NCBI GenBank assembly: GCA_028023455.1
Contig: JAQFVV010006255.1
Coordinates: forward strand, 62,001-126,000
Direction of reading: 5' to 3'
Origin: Epiperipatus broadwayi
Taxonomy: Eukaryota > Onychophora > Udeonychophora > Euonychophora > Peripatidae
DNA length: 64,000 nucleotides
This document shows, in pieces, positions 1 through 12,450 of this stretch. Within the stretch, counting starts at the first letter, position 1. Every line of letters begins with the position of its first letter. The notes beneath the pieces are model-generated. The model was not told where the DNA came from, ran no database searches, and was given only the letters and a program-made list of their open reading frames with translations. A program made the position numbers and the translations under genes.

Positions 1-2970
1 GTGGAATGATATAGAATAGATTAATGTTATAAATAAATAATAAAAATATCTAAATGATTATTAGATTGTGAGAAACATGGAAGACTGGAAAAAGTTTTTG
101 AAAATTTCCCCATGTCACTTATATTTGAAGTGTGTTATATTCAAACAACAATAAAAAAAAAACAACTTATTTTTAATTAAGAAGTTTATACAGAATATTA
201 AGAAATTGTCTCTACAATAAATAACTTTGATATGTTAATTATAAGATTTAATTTTAACATTAAATATAGATCGTTTTCAATAGCCTCACCTTGCATTTAC
301 CTGATAATTCCATTTTTAAATTACATTATTTAAAATGAAAGTTTATTTTTAAATTTTGAAACAACCTAAAGATGTTTCTTATATATTGGTTTTAAATTAG
401 GCAAATTAGAATATTTTATTATCCAATTTTAATGCTTCAGCAATTTTGTTACATATTACCTGCATCTATTTAATTAAAATCTATATTTTAATTATTACAT
501 TTGTAAAAAAAATATATATTTTAAAACAATAATTAAGAACATCCTCTTATTATAATTATAATTGCCAATATTGTGATTATTAGCTATTCAGTACATTTAA
601 AAAATTAAATGGTTTACTATTAATCTTAAAAGTTTAAAAAATTATTGGTATATCTTAATTATCTATAAGTCTATAGCTAAATAAAACGTGTTTGTTGTAA
701 CTTCTACTTTATTACTTTTTTTAAAAAAGTGTGACAGATTTTCTGACGATTAAAAATCTGTTAAACATATTACTTTTTCCTTACATTTATCTTTAAAAAT
801 AGAAAAAGTTCAATTATTAAAAAAAATCTCTGACTAAAATCTAAGAGGTTTGTCGTCTGCAGTAATGGATTAATACTGTAATCGTATTTTCAATAATCTA
901 ATAACATTGATCCAATGAAATGTCAATAGTCTGTCTTATTTGCGCAATTGATAATGTAAAAGTTTAGTATTTCTTGTCAGATTACAAAATGCAAAGACAG
1001 CCATTCACAATAACTGTAATGAGTTCATACTTTTTTTTTAAAAAAAAAAGAAAAACAACCAAACAACAATACTCAGCAATAACCGTCTGTCATGATTTTA
1101 TAAACTATAAGTTTAAAACGCACTCTGTAATAAAAACATACACACATATATTGTACCACATAATATGTTTGTAAGCTACACATATACATAAGTATATGTG
1201 TGTATATATATATTTGTTAATAAAAATATAGATATATTTATGTTAATAATCTTAATAAAAAGCTATAATATTGTTTAATATTTATATGTTTATGTGTGTG
1301 ATAGAGAGATATTGTAAAAGAATACAAAAATCCTTATGCTGCTCTTCCACAAAATAATAATCAGAAAATAATAATAGATTCTTTGCTACAGCTATATAAT
1401 CAATAATAATTTTATACATAAAAAGCTTTTTTCAGCACCTGCTTTGGTGCCCTTTTCAAATGTTACTAATCTATTTAACTTTAACGAATTATTTGTGACT
1501 TAAAACTATCCAGTGTCCAATAATGGAATTAAAATAAATAATAATAATAATATAAATAATTAAAACAAATCAAAACCCTCATATATAAATTCAATAATTA
1601 CAAAATAATTGACTATATCATAACAATATGTTAAATAAATATTACATGCATTAATATATATATATCAACTTATATAATTTCCCATCCATTTTTAATCAAC
1701 CAAATTTGTGGAAGTCTTATAAATATTCATACAATTAGTCAAAATATTTTTAATATAATATGTTTCATATATTTGCCTTCTTTTTGGATCTTTGATGAAA
1801 TTTAATTATTTAATACTTTTTGTACCATATATTCTATGGCTATATTTCAAGTAATAAATATATAATGCAGATTTATCATTTCTTATTTTAATGGCATTGT
1901 ATATTAAATTAAAATGTGCAACATCAATTTTTTTAAAAAGTAACATGTTAAGGTCTAAATCTAAACCACACAAAACTTATAAACTTTAAGGTTTTAAATA
2001 TAATTAAGATTTTTTATTTGAAGAAATCATTCATATACAATTTATATAGCCATCCAATATTGGTTAATAAATGAGTATGTAATTGTTTGTACATAAAAAA
2101 TAAACCAATCATCTAAAAGTTCAGAAGCTTGGATAATAATTTTGTTACGTTTCTATTTTTTTTTTTTTTTTGGTGGATGAAGGACTGATGAAGAAATCCT
2201 TTTAATTATCAAAAATAATGAATAATTTTCCAGATCAATTTAATTTCTAAATTAGAAACTTATCAGGAAACATTGGCCAAACACATCTATATAGTTAGTG
2301 AAATTTAATCTTTATTAGTATAGAAGATCATTTGAGTTATTTTCAATATGTAATTGTAAAGCTATGTATTTGTAATATATTTCTTTTTCTGAAATATTGT
2401 AAAATTTTAATAGTATGAAAGGCAGAAGATTTTTATAAAACAATTTAAATATCTTTGCACAAAATTTCATCTCTCATATTTAATATAATCTTGGTATAAT
2501 AGCAATATACAAACAAATAATGAGTCTGCTTCTTGCACTATTTCATCAGTATGGAAACATCAATTTTACACTCATTTATTTTTGCAAAAATATAGAAAAA
2601 AAAACCAGTATGCACTGCATGTGTGTTACATCATATATTATTTCAAATATGGTGGTAGGATTTATAGTTTTTGTTTTAATAATTATTTGTGAAACATATA
2701 TTTAACCTTTTTTATAATAAAAAAATGTATATGGACATTTAGTGTACAAACTTTTTAGAGTAAACTGAGAGATGGCTTGAGATATGTATAGTTTTAATGA
2801 TTATATTTTTACAATATATCAAAATCCATTATTTTGATGCAAAATTACTTTTAATTATAAAGAAATTAAGTTTATATTTACAATATTAATTATATTTGTT
2901 AATATTATTTTGAAAAAAGAAGTTAGCTAAGTAATTATAAAAATGTAAATTGTTTTGTTACATATATATA
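1..2970. other. AT-rich non-coding stretch
   Basis: No coding signal, splice-bounded exon or RNA gene is recognised here. It holds only low-complexity A/T sequence, short AAT and TA runs (for example near 1535-1560 and 1190-1215) and a T run at 2156-2171. The short open frames are rich in F, Y, I, K and N and look like chance. Confidence 0.6.
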
Positions 2971-3198
2971 TAATAAAAATAATAATTTTAACGGTAACAA
3001 ACTATTATAAACAATTCTTAAATTTACAGAAGTACTTCTGGTTAATTTCTTAAACCTGCCTCAACTGCCATTAAATTAAAAAAAAAAAATAATTTAATGG
3101 CAGTTGAGGCAGGTTTAAGAAATTAACCGAAAGTACTTCTGTGGACTTAAGGATTGTTTATAATAGTTTGTTATCGTTAAAATTATTATTTTTATTAT
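2971..3198. repeat. Near-perfect hairpin (foldback/MITE-like), arms about 105 bp
   Basis: The left arm (2971-3078) and right arm (3089-3198) are reverse complements with only a few mismatches. The loop is a short A run of about 10 bases. Shared landmarks are AAACCTGCCTCAACTGCC on the left and its complement on the right. Such a short loop with so little arm divergence suggests a young or self-correcting palindrome. No ORF lies inside and no target duplication was resolved. Confidence 0.85.
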
Positions 3199-6100
3199 AA
3201 TTACAATTTTGTTTTAATTAATGGACATTATATATATATGAGAGTATGAATCAAATTAATTCACATAAATCTTGTATTTTTATAAACATCATTATTAAAA
3301 TAAATGCTTGAAAACAAATTGTTGATAATCAATATTTAATTTATTAGGAAAAAATACTTCTAAATATAAGTAAAAAAAAACTAAGTCTGAGATCTTCATT
3401 TTCTAAAAAAAAAAAAAAAACATTAGTAATGATTTATGTCTCAATATTTTTCTTATTCTTGTGTAAAATGTATTAATAAAATTTTAAATGCTTTAATTTC
3501 AAAGTTAACATATCTATATGAACAATTTATGAATATATTTAAAAATAAAATTAAAGTTATTTAAATTTTTTAATTTTTATTTAATGATAATTATTATACT
3601 TTTTAACTTAATTGTTTTTATGGTATTATTGTTTTATAGAACATTTGATATATTTTTTGCATGATGCATTATTAAGGCATTGTGAAAATTGCATCTTTAA
3701 CACATGAATTTAAAAAGTGATTATGATGCAGCCCAATTAAAAACATGTAATGTCTAATTTATTTTTAAATGAAAGTATACAATATTACTTAAAAAATTCA
3801 TTAATGAAACTTTCATATTTTTTTTAATAATTAGAGATGTGTTAGCTATTATGTATTTTAATTTTTTATATATCTTCAATATTACTATATTATGAAAAGA
3901 TAAATGTTGAAAATGTAAAAAAACACAATATACCAATAATAACAAATATATGCTTAATAATGGAAACCAATTCTTAATTCAATTATTAATGAAAATAAAT
4001 ATCAAAATCTTTTTCAATTTTTAATATTAAAATATAATTTTATATTTTTTTTATTTTTAAAATGTTTTGCAATATACAAGTATACATATAGCACTTTCAC
4101 ACATATAAGCTACTTTAATTGTAATTATATTGAAATGGTATATATTTGCACACATCCTGTTTCATTTATTATGTTCCACAGTAATCATTATTCTAAGTTT
4201 AAACTTTACCAAGTGCATATATATTTATTCATATTTATGTATATACATGTATAATAGGTATATTCAGGTATATTCTATATGTTAAATTAAATGCTTAATT
4301 GTATAAACATCATTATATATGTATTAGTGCACTTATATATATATATGTGTGTGTGTGTGAGTGAGTGAAACTGCAAAGTAATAGATTTAATAAGTGTTAC
4401 AAAACAATTATATTTACATTTTAAATGTTTACTTTGTTATAAATTTAATGTATGAAGTTATTCAATATTTGACTCGCATATATAATTTCAATTTCTGGGG
4501 TAACCAGCATACATATATAGCAGAATGTTTATGCAAAAAATAATATAGTTTTAAAAATATTGAATAATTGTTGATAAAATATAATGCCACACACTCCTGT
4601 GTTAGATTCGTATGAAGGTCAGACAGATTTTAAAAACAAATTTAAAATATATTTTGGTCAAAGCAAAATCATCCAACCAGCATTATTTTTAATCTGCTAG
4701 AGATTCTCTTTTGTCTTTAATAAGTTGCTAATGTAAAATTTAAAAGATGTTAAATTTAGAGATTAAAATTTAAAAAGTTGTAAACAAGTTAATAGGTTTA
4801 TAGGGGGAATCAGAAATCCCACATAAAAAACCCAAATCACTAAAATCCTCTCTTATAAAGTTAAGCAGTTGCTGCCAGGAGCTATGCCTATTTTAAAATT
4901 AATATGAATGACTAGGAATGTCTCAGCTTTGCCATTTTCAGAAAGTAATTTTCTGACAGGTAATTAACACTTATAGCTTATATGATTGGATAGTATTGTT
5001 GGAATCATGAGTAACATTATTTATTTATATTGCATTGTTTGATATTATTTTTAAAATAACTTTTTTAATTAGTACTCTATTATTATTATGCATTGTATTG
5101 CTTGAATATTTAAAAGTTGAATACATCATTTATATGATTATTATCATATGTATTTTATAAAGAAAATGTAAGAGAATACCTTATAAATTACTAAAGATAT
5201 TTTACATTTTTTTCTCATAAATGTTTGAATATGCATACATTTTACAAGATGGTTGAATTATTAATATATTATCATTATGAATGGTATCAGTTGAAATATA
5301 GAAATATAAAAGTATTGATCTCTATATTATATAATGCTATAGTAAATGAATGTGTATAATACTTATGAATGTTTTATCAAAATCATTTGTGCCTGAAATA
5401 ATTTTGAACCATCTTGAAATGAATTTTAGATCTTTGTTTTTTTTTTTAGAAAAGTAGTTTGGAAAATATTTTTGTAGTGTAGTTTGAATTTCTTTGTGAT
5501 GTTTGTAGAATTATGTTTATAGGATAGTGGTCAGGAAAGTAATGTTAAATGAAATCCTAGGTGATAGGAATATATTTTAAAAGATATTATATGTGAGCTA
5601 TATTGTCACAGTTTGAATTTATTAAATATATAGATAACAAAGGACTAAATAGTATTTTTTCATGGACAGTTGCATTTTCTTTACAATGAGTAAGAGCTGA
5701 GATAAAAGCCATGACATGAATTTTAGGTGCCTGATAAATATGAACCTTTACTTTTAGGACTGTATCCATGATGATGTTTTCTTACTTGTTTAAATTATTA
5801 TTTATATCCCTCACTATAATCGCTGTTAACCACCACTGGAATCTCATCATAAAAGATAGTTTTTAAAAGATGATAGAGTAATATCTAAATGGTTAAGAAG
5901 CTGATAGTTTATGTGAAGACAAGATGAGATAAAAACTTCTATCACAAATAATATTGAGTTATTTACTGTTTATTGTAATATAAAAATAGGAGAGGAACGA
6001 TTGATATTCCTATAAATACTGTAAATATTAGAGATCATTAGACTCAAATAAATAAATATTTGAATTAGATTCTAAAAGAGAGTAATGAAAATATGATTTG

Positions 6101-6820
6101 AATATTACAATGAATGTAAAATATAAGAATAAATTAACTATAAAATATCAAGCCATATAATTTATTAATAGTTTAATTTTTGCTATAAGGAATATAAATC
6201 TATCTAAAATAAAGAAAAGCTATGAAATTATATTTTAAATATTTTTTTAAGGAGTTGATTCATGAAGGGAAGCATAACTATATTTTTCTTTATTTAAATT
6301 TTCTGGTTTAGAATAGTAGAACATATTAAAAGATTAAGATAATGTTTTGCTGCAATGCAAAAGAAGTGTTTAATAATCTGTAAATATTTTACTTAGGGCT
6401 AAGTTTAAATAGGTATGTTTTAATTTAAACTTATACTCAAGAATTATATAATTATAAATATATTTTTAAAATACTATGAAACACAGCATTAAGTTTAGTA
6501 AACCATGATATTTATTATTATTTTATCACCATATAGACAATAGAATGTTATTACTTTATTAATAAAAATAGTATATCACTATTACAATACTGTAAGATTT
6601 TACTTTTATTTTAGATAGTCGGGATGAAGGCTATCTTATATTTATTTACTTGTTATATTTATTATATAAATATTTTAATTTTTAAATAATTAATTTTTTA
6701 TAATATTGTAGTTTACAAATATTTTTCAAATTTTATAATTTATTTTATCATAATCATAACTCTATTCAGCTATAATAAAATTATTAATGTTTTTTAAATT
6801 ACTTTGTTGTTGGGAGTTTA
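3199..6820. other. AT-rich non-coding stretch
   Basis: Nothing coding is recognised. A compound TA/TG microsatellite lies at about 4333-4368. The rest is AT-rich sequence with A and T runs and no repeat structure that I could delimit. Confidence 0.55.
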
Positions 6821-6960
6821 ATTTATCTGATTGTTTTTTTTCTCATGTGTCATAGCATCAGCCGGGAAGCAAACCCGCTAACCCGGAACAATTGCTTGTA
6901 AAGCAGCCGTCGCTGACCTCTCAACCATCAATGCTTGACATTTATCTGATTGTTTTTTTT
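6821..6960 (-). mobile_element. tRNA-derived SINE with about 21-bp target-site duplication
   Basis: The body is 6842-6939. Read on the minus strand it has an A-box-like head (GGTTGAGAGGTCAGCG), a B-box-like stretch (GGGTTTGCTTCCC) and a tail reading GCTATGACACATGAGA followed by A residues. It is flanked by ATTTATCTGATTGTTTTTTT at 6821-6841 and again at 6940-6960, a direct repeat whose T run forms the element's A tail on the other strand. That is the signature of target-primed reverse transcription. At about 100 bp it is little more than a tRNA-like unit plus a tail. Related copies lie near 30.2, 55.2 and 62.9 kb and at the window end. Confidence 0.88.
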
Positions 6961-7045
6961 TGATTCTTCATTTTCACATACATGACCTATAAAAATTAAT
7001 AGTTTTAAACATTACTTGTTTGCATGTGATTTGTAAAAATTATTT

Positions 7046-7113
7046 AGATGATGAGGATGATGATGATTATTATTATCATCATCATCATCATCATTATTAT
7101 TATTATTATTATT
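7046..7113. repeat. Compound GAT/ATC/ATT microsatellite
   Basis: A run of GATGATGAGGATGATGATG passes into ATTATTATTATC, then ATC repeats, then ATT repeats. It is a simple trinucleotide array with internal motif switches and no coding frame around it. Confidence 0.9.
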
Positions 7114-7380
7114 GCACATAATCAATTAATAAAAGTATATTATCATAATTGTTATTATTATAGAAAGCATAATTATTGGTGATTATTTTTAAATGATCCA
7201 ATACCAATTTTAGATATTCAATATTGCAATTACATTATATTAAAAATGTAATATATTTCATGAATGCCACATAAAATAAATAAAAGATTATACATTGTTT
7301 TCTCAGAATCTTTTTTTATTGCTGAACATCAATATTTAAATAGAAGTGTAATGTTACAGGTTGTTAAAGTATTCTAGTTG

Positions 7381-7880
7381 CTTATTGTTGTTACTTCTGT
7401 GAGGGTAGTTAGATATTATGTAAAATCTGTCATTATATTTAACTACAGGGTCTTAATTAATTTGTTTTGATTATTGGTATTAGAAATGAACCTGAGATTA
7501 TTTTTAAAAAATTATAGAGTTTGTAATAAATGATGATGAATAAGAATTATTAGATAATGTTAGATTTTAAATAGTATTTTTTTTTTAAAAGAGTTGTAAT
7601 TAATTTATTGTTGCCACAATAAATTTGATAAATTGTTAGTTATAATTATTATATGTGTGTTTAAAGACATGAGAGTATTATGAGGTAGTTTTATCATATC
7701 AATTTAGTAGGAGGTAATATCCTTATGCCATTGGAAATGCATCTTTAGGTATGTTGTTCAATGTTTAAGCCATTATTGCTGAATGTCTCATGTGAAGTTT
7801 TTATAATTGTATTAGTTATGTTAGTTGAACCATATTTTAATTATAATTTATGAGTTAGTTGTACTTTAAATTATTAGTAA
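7381..7880 (+). repeat. Dispersed repeat, copy 1
   Basis: This stretch is a diverged direct-orientation match to about 16973-17400. Shared blocks come in the same order: a GTAGTTAG...ACTACAGG block, an AGGAGG...CTTATGC block, a CAATGT block and GAACCATAT. No terminal repeats, target duplication or ORF were resolved, so it could be a degraded transposon or an old segmental duplication. Confidence 0.5.
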
Positions 7881-10479
7881 AATAAATGAGCTGAGTGTTT
7901 AGTTGGAACCCTGATTATTTCTTGTGAATATAATCATTATTGTATTTTAACTTGGTTAGTTTTATTATATTTATTTATTATAAAATATTGATTCTCTTAT
8001 ATATATTATACATTAGTAGTATATTCTGAGCTAGTCCTAATATTAATTATCTTAATAGTCATTCATTATGTATCTTGACTGTAGTTTAGTATACCTTTCT
8101 TATAGTTAGCTGGAAAGTTAATCATAGATTTTCTTTAAATAAAGGTACAATATATTGTATGCTTTTTATTAGGTCTGAATAGGTTTTAAAAGCCAATTTC
8201 TTAAAAAAATTTAAATTAAAAAAAAATTAAGTATTGTAAATGCTATAATAATGTTGATATGGTTCTAAACTTTGTTGAGAAGAATTTAAAAAGGTGCTTT
8301 TCTCACCTACTGGACGAACCACTAGGTGATGCTGCAGAACCACCAAAAAGCCTGTAAGTGATAAATTTCAAAAAACAAAAATTGCTCAAAATCGCTGAAA
8401 TTGAAAATTTGACCACCCCTCCCAGCACGAAAACAAAAATGGCTAAAATCATTGAAATTGGAATTTAAAACAAAAATGTCTCAAAAACGCTGAAATTGAA
8501 ATTTGGAACCTCCCCCCCCCCATGAAAACAAAAATGTCTCAAAATCACTGAAATTGAAATTTAAATCAAAAATTGACTAGAACGTCTGATGTGAAAAATG
8601 GTTAGGAAACACACACACACTCCGCACAAAGATTTCAATGAAAAATAAGTGCAAATTATGAATGCTATTTTCAAATAAATTGAAAAAAAACTTTAATAAA
8701 AGTCTAAGAAATTGAACAAAAAATATACTAAATATCAAGCGGTAATACAGTATATTTGAAAAAAAATTCAATGATGGGGAGTGTAATAATTCACATTAAA
8801 TGTAAATAACGAGCTCATAGCGATTTAAAAAATTAAAGTAGTTATAAATAATAAACTTAATAACAGACTAATACATATTAAGTAATCAATGTTCGTATTA
8901 ACCTATAATTACTACAGCCTTCGCTCTGAATTTTATTACAGAATATAATCAATAGCGTCATTAGAGTTTAAATTCAGTTAATATGTTACTCTATTACATC
9001 GCACATATATAAAATCAACAAAATAGAAATAAAATAATTAGAATAGAAAATAGAATTTCAAAATAATTAAAATAGATTACCAGTTTCCCTCGAGAGTAAA
9101 TTGATCATTCAGAAGGTCCTTGAAGTTTTTACCTTCAAATAACTTGCTTCTATCTCTTCATTTACAAAATCTGATTTTGTATTAATTTTTCCTTCTATTA
9201 TCCATCTTTCACTTAAAGTTTTATTTTTAAAATAACTTACGCACAATTTTGAAATGTAGATAGAAACTGAAAAAATAGCGTAAACATTTTTGGTACTACT
9301 TCTACTATAAAGAAATTGCCAGAACTCGGGTCACGTGACAGATTGATGTTTTAAAATCAACAAGTGTATTTTTTTAGAAAAAGGAAAATAATACATTTTC
9401 TCATTTAAATTATAAATCAATAATATTAACTAATTAAAAATCCTTCTCATTTTCAAAAACTCTATTTTCTTATATATTAATCCATTAAGCTTACTGTGTG
9501 TTTTGGGAGGGGCTTCCTTCATTATTACTTTTTATTTGGCTTTGGGATGAAAGAAAGTAAAACAAAAACATTACTCTTATATTTAGTTTATGCTTTAATG
9601 AAGACAAAACCTAACCCTAAGATGTAATACTTTTTATTTATTGTTTGAAATGTGGCATTTCAAAAAGTTCGAATAAAAACTGCTGTACATACTACGTTCC
9701 ATAAGTTTTAAAGTTTATACAGCTGTTTATGGACACACACGCATACAACAAATAAGAATTAAAACAAAACAACTAATAAACAGATATTTAATCAAAAATT
9801 GACACGTAAACAAATGAAGGCAAAACACTAGTGATTTCTTTAGTTTATGTGTTTATTTATAATCAACAAGGTCTTCAATAGTTTAACTTGAATTTGTAAA
9901 AACATTTTTTTATTTCACCTTCACTTGTGGTGAAACTTTTTTATATAATAATTTGTAGGCTGTTTTTTATTTATTTATTTAATATTGATTACAAATAAAC
10001 ACATAACCTAAAGAAATCACTAGTGTTTTGCCTTCATTTGTTTGCGTGTCAATTTTTGATTAAATGTCTGTTTATTAGTTGTTTTGTTTTAATTCTGTGT
10101 GTGTCCATAAAAAGCTGTATAAACTTTAAAACTTATGGAATGGAATGTGTACAGCAGTTTTCATTCGAACTTTTTGAAATGCCGCATTTCAAACAATAAA
10201 TAAAAAGTATTACATCTTAGGGTTAGGTTTTGTCTTCATTAAAGCACAAACTAAATAGAACAGTAATGTTTTCGTTTTACTTCCTTTCATCCCAAAGCCA
10301 AATAAAAAGTAATAACGGAGGAAGCCCCTCCCAAAAAACCCCAGAAAGCTTGATGGATCAATATTTTGAGAAAATGCATATATATAAATTATTTGATTTA
10401 TAATCATATATTATAACACAGCAAATGTACAATCACTTTTTCTTTTAAAATATATATGTTCTCCAATAATATCAACAAA

Positions 10480-10740
10480 TTAAAAATCCTTCTCCTTTTC
10501 AAAAACTTTATTTTCTTATATCAATACTGAACATATTTATATAATACAAAACTCCAAAAATAACTGTAAGAAGATAAAAACAGTTGAAACGTTGGAGTTT
10601 TGTATTATATAAATTGTTACATTTACCATTTTCAAACTCCCTCCACTCACAACTTATAAATATATGTTCAGTATTGATACAAGAAAATAAAGTTTTTACA
10701 AAGAAAAAGAAGGATTTTTAATTTGTTGATATTATTGATT
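10480..10740. repeat. Nested palindrome inside the right arm of the giant foldback
   Basis: Sequence starting ATATCAACAAATTAAAAATC returns inverted at about 10715-10740, and TATATAATACAAAACTCC near 10540 returns inverted near 10595. The left arm of the host foldback has only one copy of this sequence (near 9430-9480). The inverted duplication therefore arose in the right arm after, or separately from, formation of the large palindrome. Confidence 0.7.
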
Positions 10741-11189
10741 TATAATGTAAAACGAGAAAAAGTATTATTTTCCATTTTTTAAAAAAATACTTTCACTTTC
10801 TAAAAAAAATACACTTGTTGATTTTAAAAATGTAGAGATTAATTTTCCTGTGACAAAACTTGCAAAATCAATCAGTCACGTGACCCGAGTTCTGGAAATT
10901 TCTTTATACTACATATAGTACCAAAAATGTTTACGCTATTTTTTCAGTTTCTATCTACATTTCAAAATTGTGCGTAAGTTATTTTAAAAATAACAAACTT
11001 TAAGTGAAAGAAAACATGATCAATAGACGGGAACAATATAATATATATATATCCATATTTTGTCACTAATGGAGAGATTTAGAATGCCCAAGTTTCATTT
11101 TGCAAGGATGAAAAAATTCAACGACCTCCTGAATGATGAACTCACTCTCCAGAGAAATTGGTAATCTATTTTAATTACTTTCAAATTCT

Positions 11190-12080
11190 ATTTTCTATTC
11201 TGATTATTTTATTTCTACATTGTTGATTTTATATATGTGCAACTTAATCTGAGTACTTGCAATAATTTTGATATAAACTAGTAACAGAGTAATATATTAA
11301 CTGAATTTAAACTCTAATGATGCTATCATAGGTTAATACGAACATTGGTTACTTAATATGTATTAGACTTATTAAGGTTTGAATTATTATTATATTTGTT
11401 AGTTAGAGAACTGAGAGTGAATCTTTTTTAACATATTTCCCGCCATTTTTCATGCTGTTGTTTTTGCATTTTATAACTACTTTTAATTTTAAATCACTTT
11501 GAGATTTAGTATGTTTTGCTTAACTTCATAGGCTTTTATTATAGTTTTTTTCAGTTATTTCATAGGATTTTAAAAATAGCATTCATAATTTGTACTTTAC
11601 TTATTTTTCATTGAACTCTTTGTGTGGGAAGGGGGTTCTAAACATTACTCGCCTCAGATGTTCTAATCAACTTTTGTTTTAAATTTCAACTTTCTATTCT
11701 GATTATTTCATTTCTATTTTGTTCATTTTATATATATGCAATTTAATCTGAGTATTTGCAATAATTTATGATATAAACTAGTAATAGAGTAACATATTAA
11801 CTGGATTTAAACTCTAATGATGCTATTGTAGGTTAATATGAACATTGATTACTTAATATGTATTAGTCTGTTATTAAAGCTTGAATTATTATTATATCTG
11901 TTAGTTAGATAACAGAATGATTCTTTTTTAAATTGCTTTCAGATTTAGTATGTTTTTGTTTAATTTTGTAGGTTTTTATTAGGATTTTAAAAATAGCATT
12001 CATAATTTGCACTTCACTTATTTTTCATTGAACTTTTTGTGTGGGAGGGGGGATTTCTAAACTTTTCTTGCCTCAGATGT
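11190..12080 (+). repeat. Internal direct duplication in the right foldback arm
   Basis: Two direct copies of about 400-450 bp share TTCTGATTATTT, TGCAA.TTAATCTGAGTA.TTGCAATAATTT, a GATGCTAT...GGTTAATA block and TTTTTCATTGAACT. They run at about 11190-11640 and 11690-12080. The duplication explains much of the length difference between the two arms. Confidence 0.65.
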
Positions 12081-12450
12081 TTCTAATCAACTTTTGTTTC
12101 AAATTTCTATTTCAGCAATTTTGACTGTTTTTTGTTTTACATTTCAATGTCATTGATTTTGACCAATTTCTCATGTGGGTGGGGGTTTCTACCATTTGAC
12201 AATTTGATGTTCTAATAAACTTTTGTTTTAAATTTTTATTTCAGTGATTTTGACTGATTTCTCATGCATGGAGGGGGGGTAAATTTCAGCGATTTTGACT
12301 GTTTTCTCATTATGGGGGGGGGGGGTAACTATTTCTCAAATTGAGCTATTTTTACCGATTTTTGAATAGAAATTTATGAATTACAGGCTTCTTGGTGATT
12401 CTACAGCATCACCTGGTGACTCGTCCAATAGATGAAAAAACCTTTAAAAA

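Larger units (their letters stand above)
8283..12450. mobile_element. Giant foldback element, about 4.2 kb
   Basis: The whole segment is an imperfect inverted repeat. The termini pair over about 70 bp (left 8283-8355, right about 12378-12450), both containing GGACGA...AGGTGATGCTG. Interior landmarks also pair: GGGTCACGTGAC near 9330 with GTCACGTGACCC near 10876, and CACTAGTGATTTC near 9827 with GAAATCACTAGTG near 10014. The centre is near 9.93 kb. Subterminal tandem units carrying CTGAAATTGAAATTT occur four times at 8360-8590 and are mirrored at 12.07-12.36 kb. The right arm is longer through an extra palindrome (about 10480-10740) and an internal duplication (about 11190-11640 against 11690-12080). 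No transposase was seen, so it is probably non-autonomous. Confidence 0.85.

Noticed and set aside
6842-6939. Functional tRNA gene
   Set aside because: A- and B-box-like motifs are present, but the arms do not form a proper cloverleaf by eye. The target duplication and A tail identify a SINE.
10210-10407. 65-codon minus-strand opening in the giant foldback
   Set aside because: It lies within the palindromic arm and its mirrored copy is not kept open, so it is a by-product of repeat sequence.
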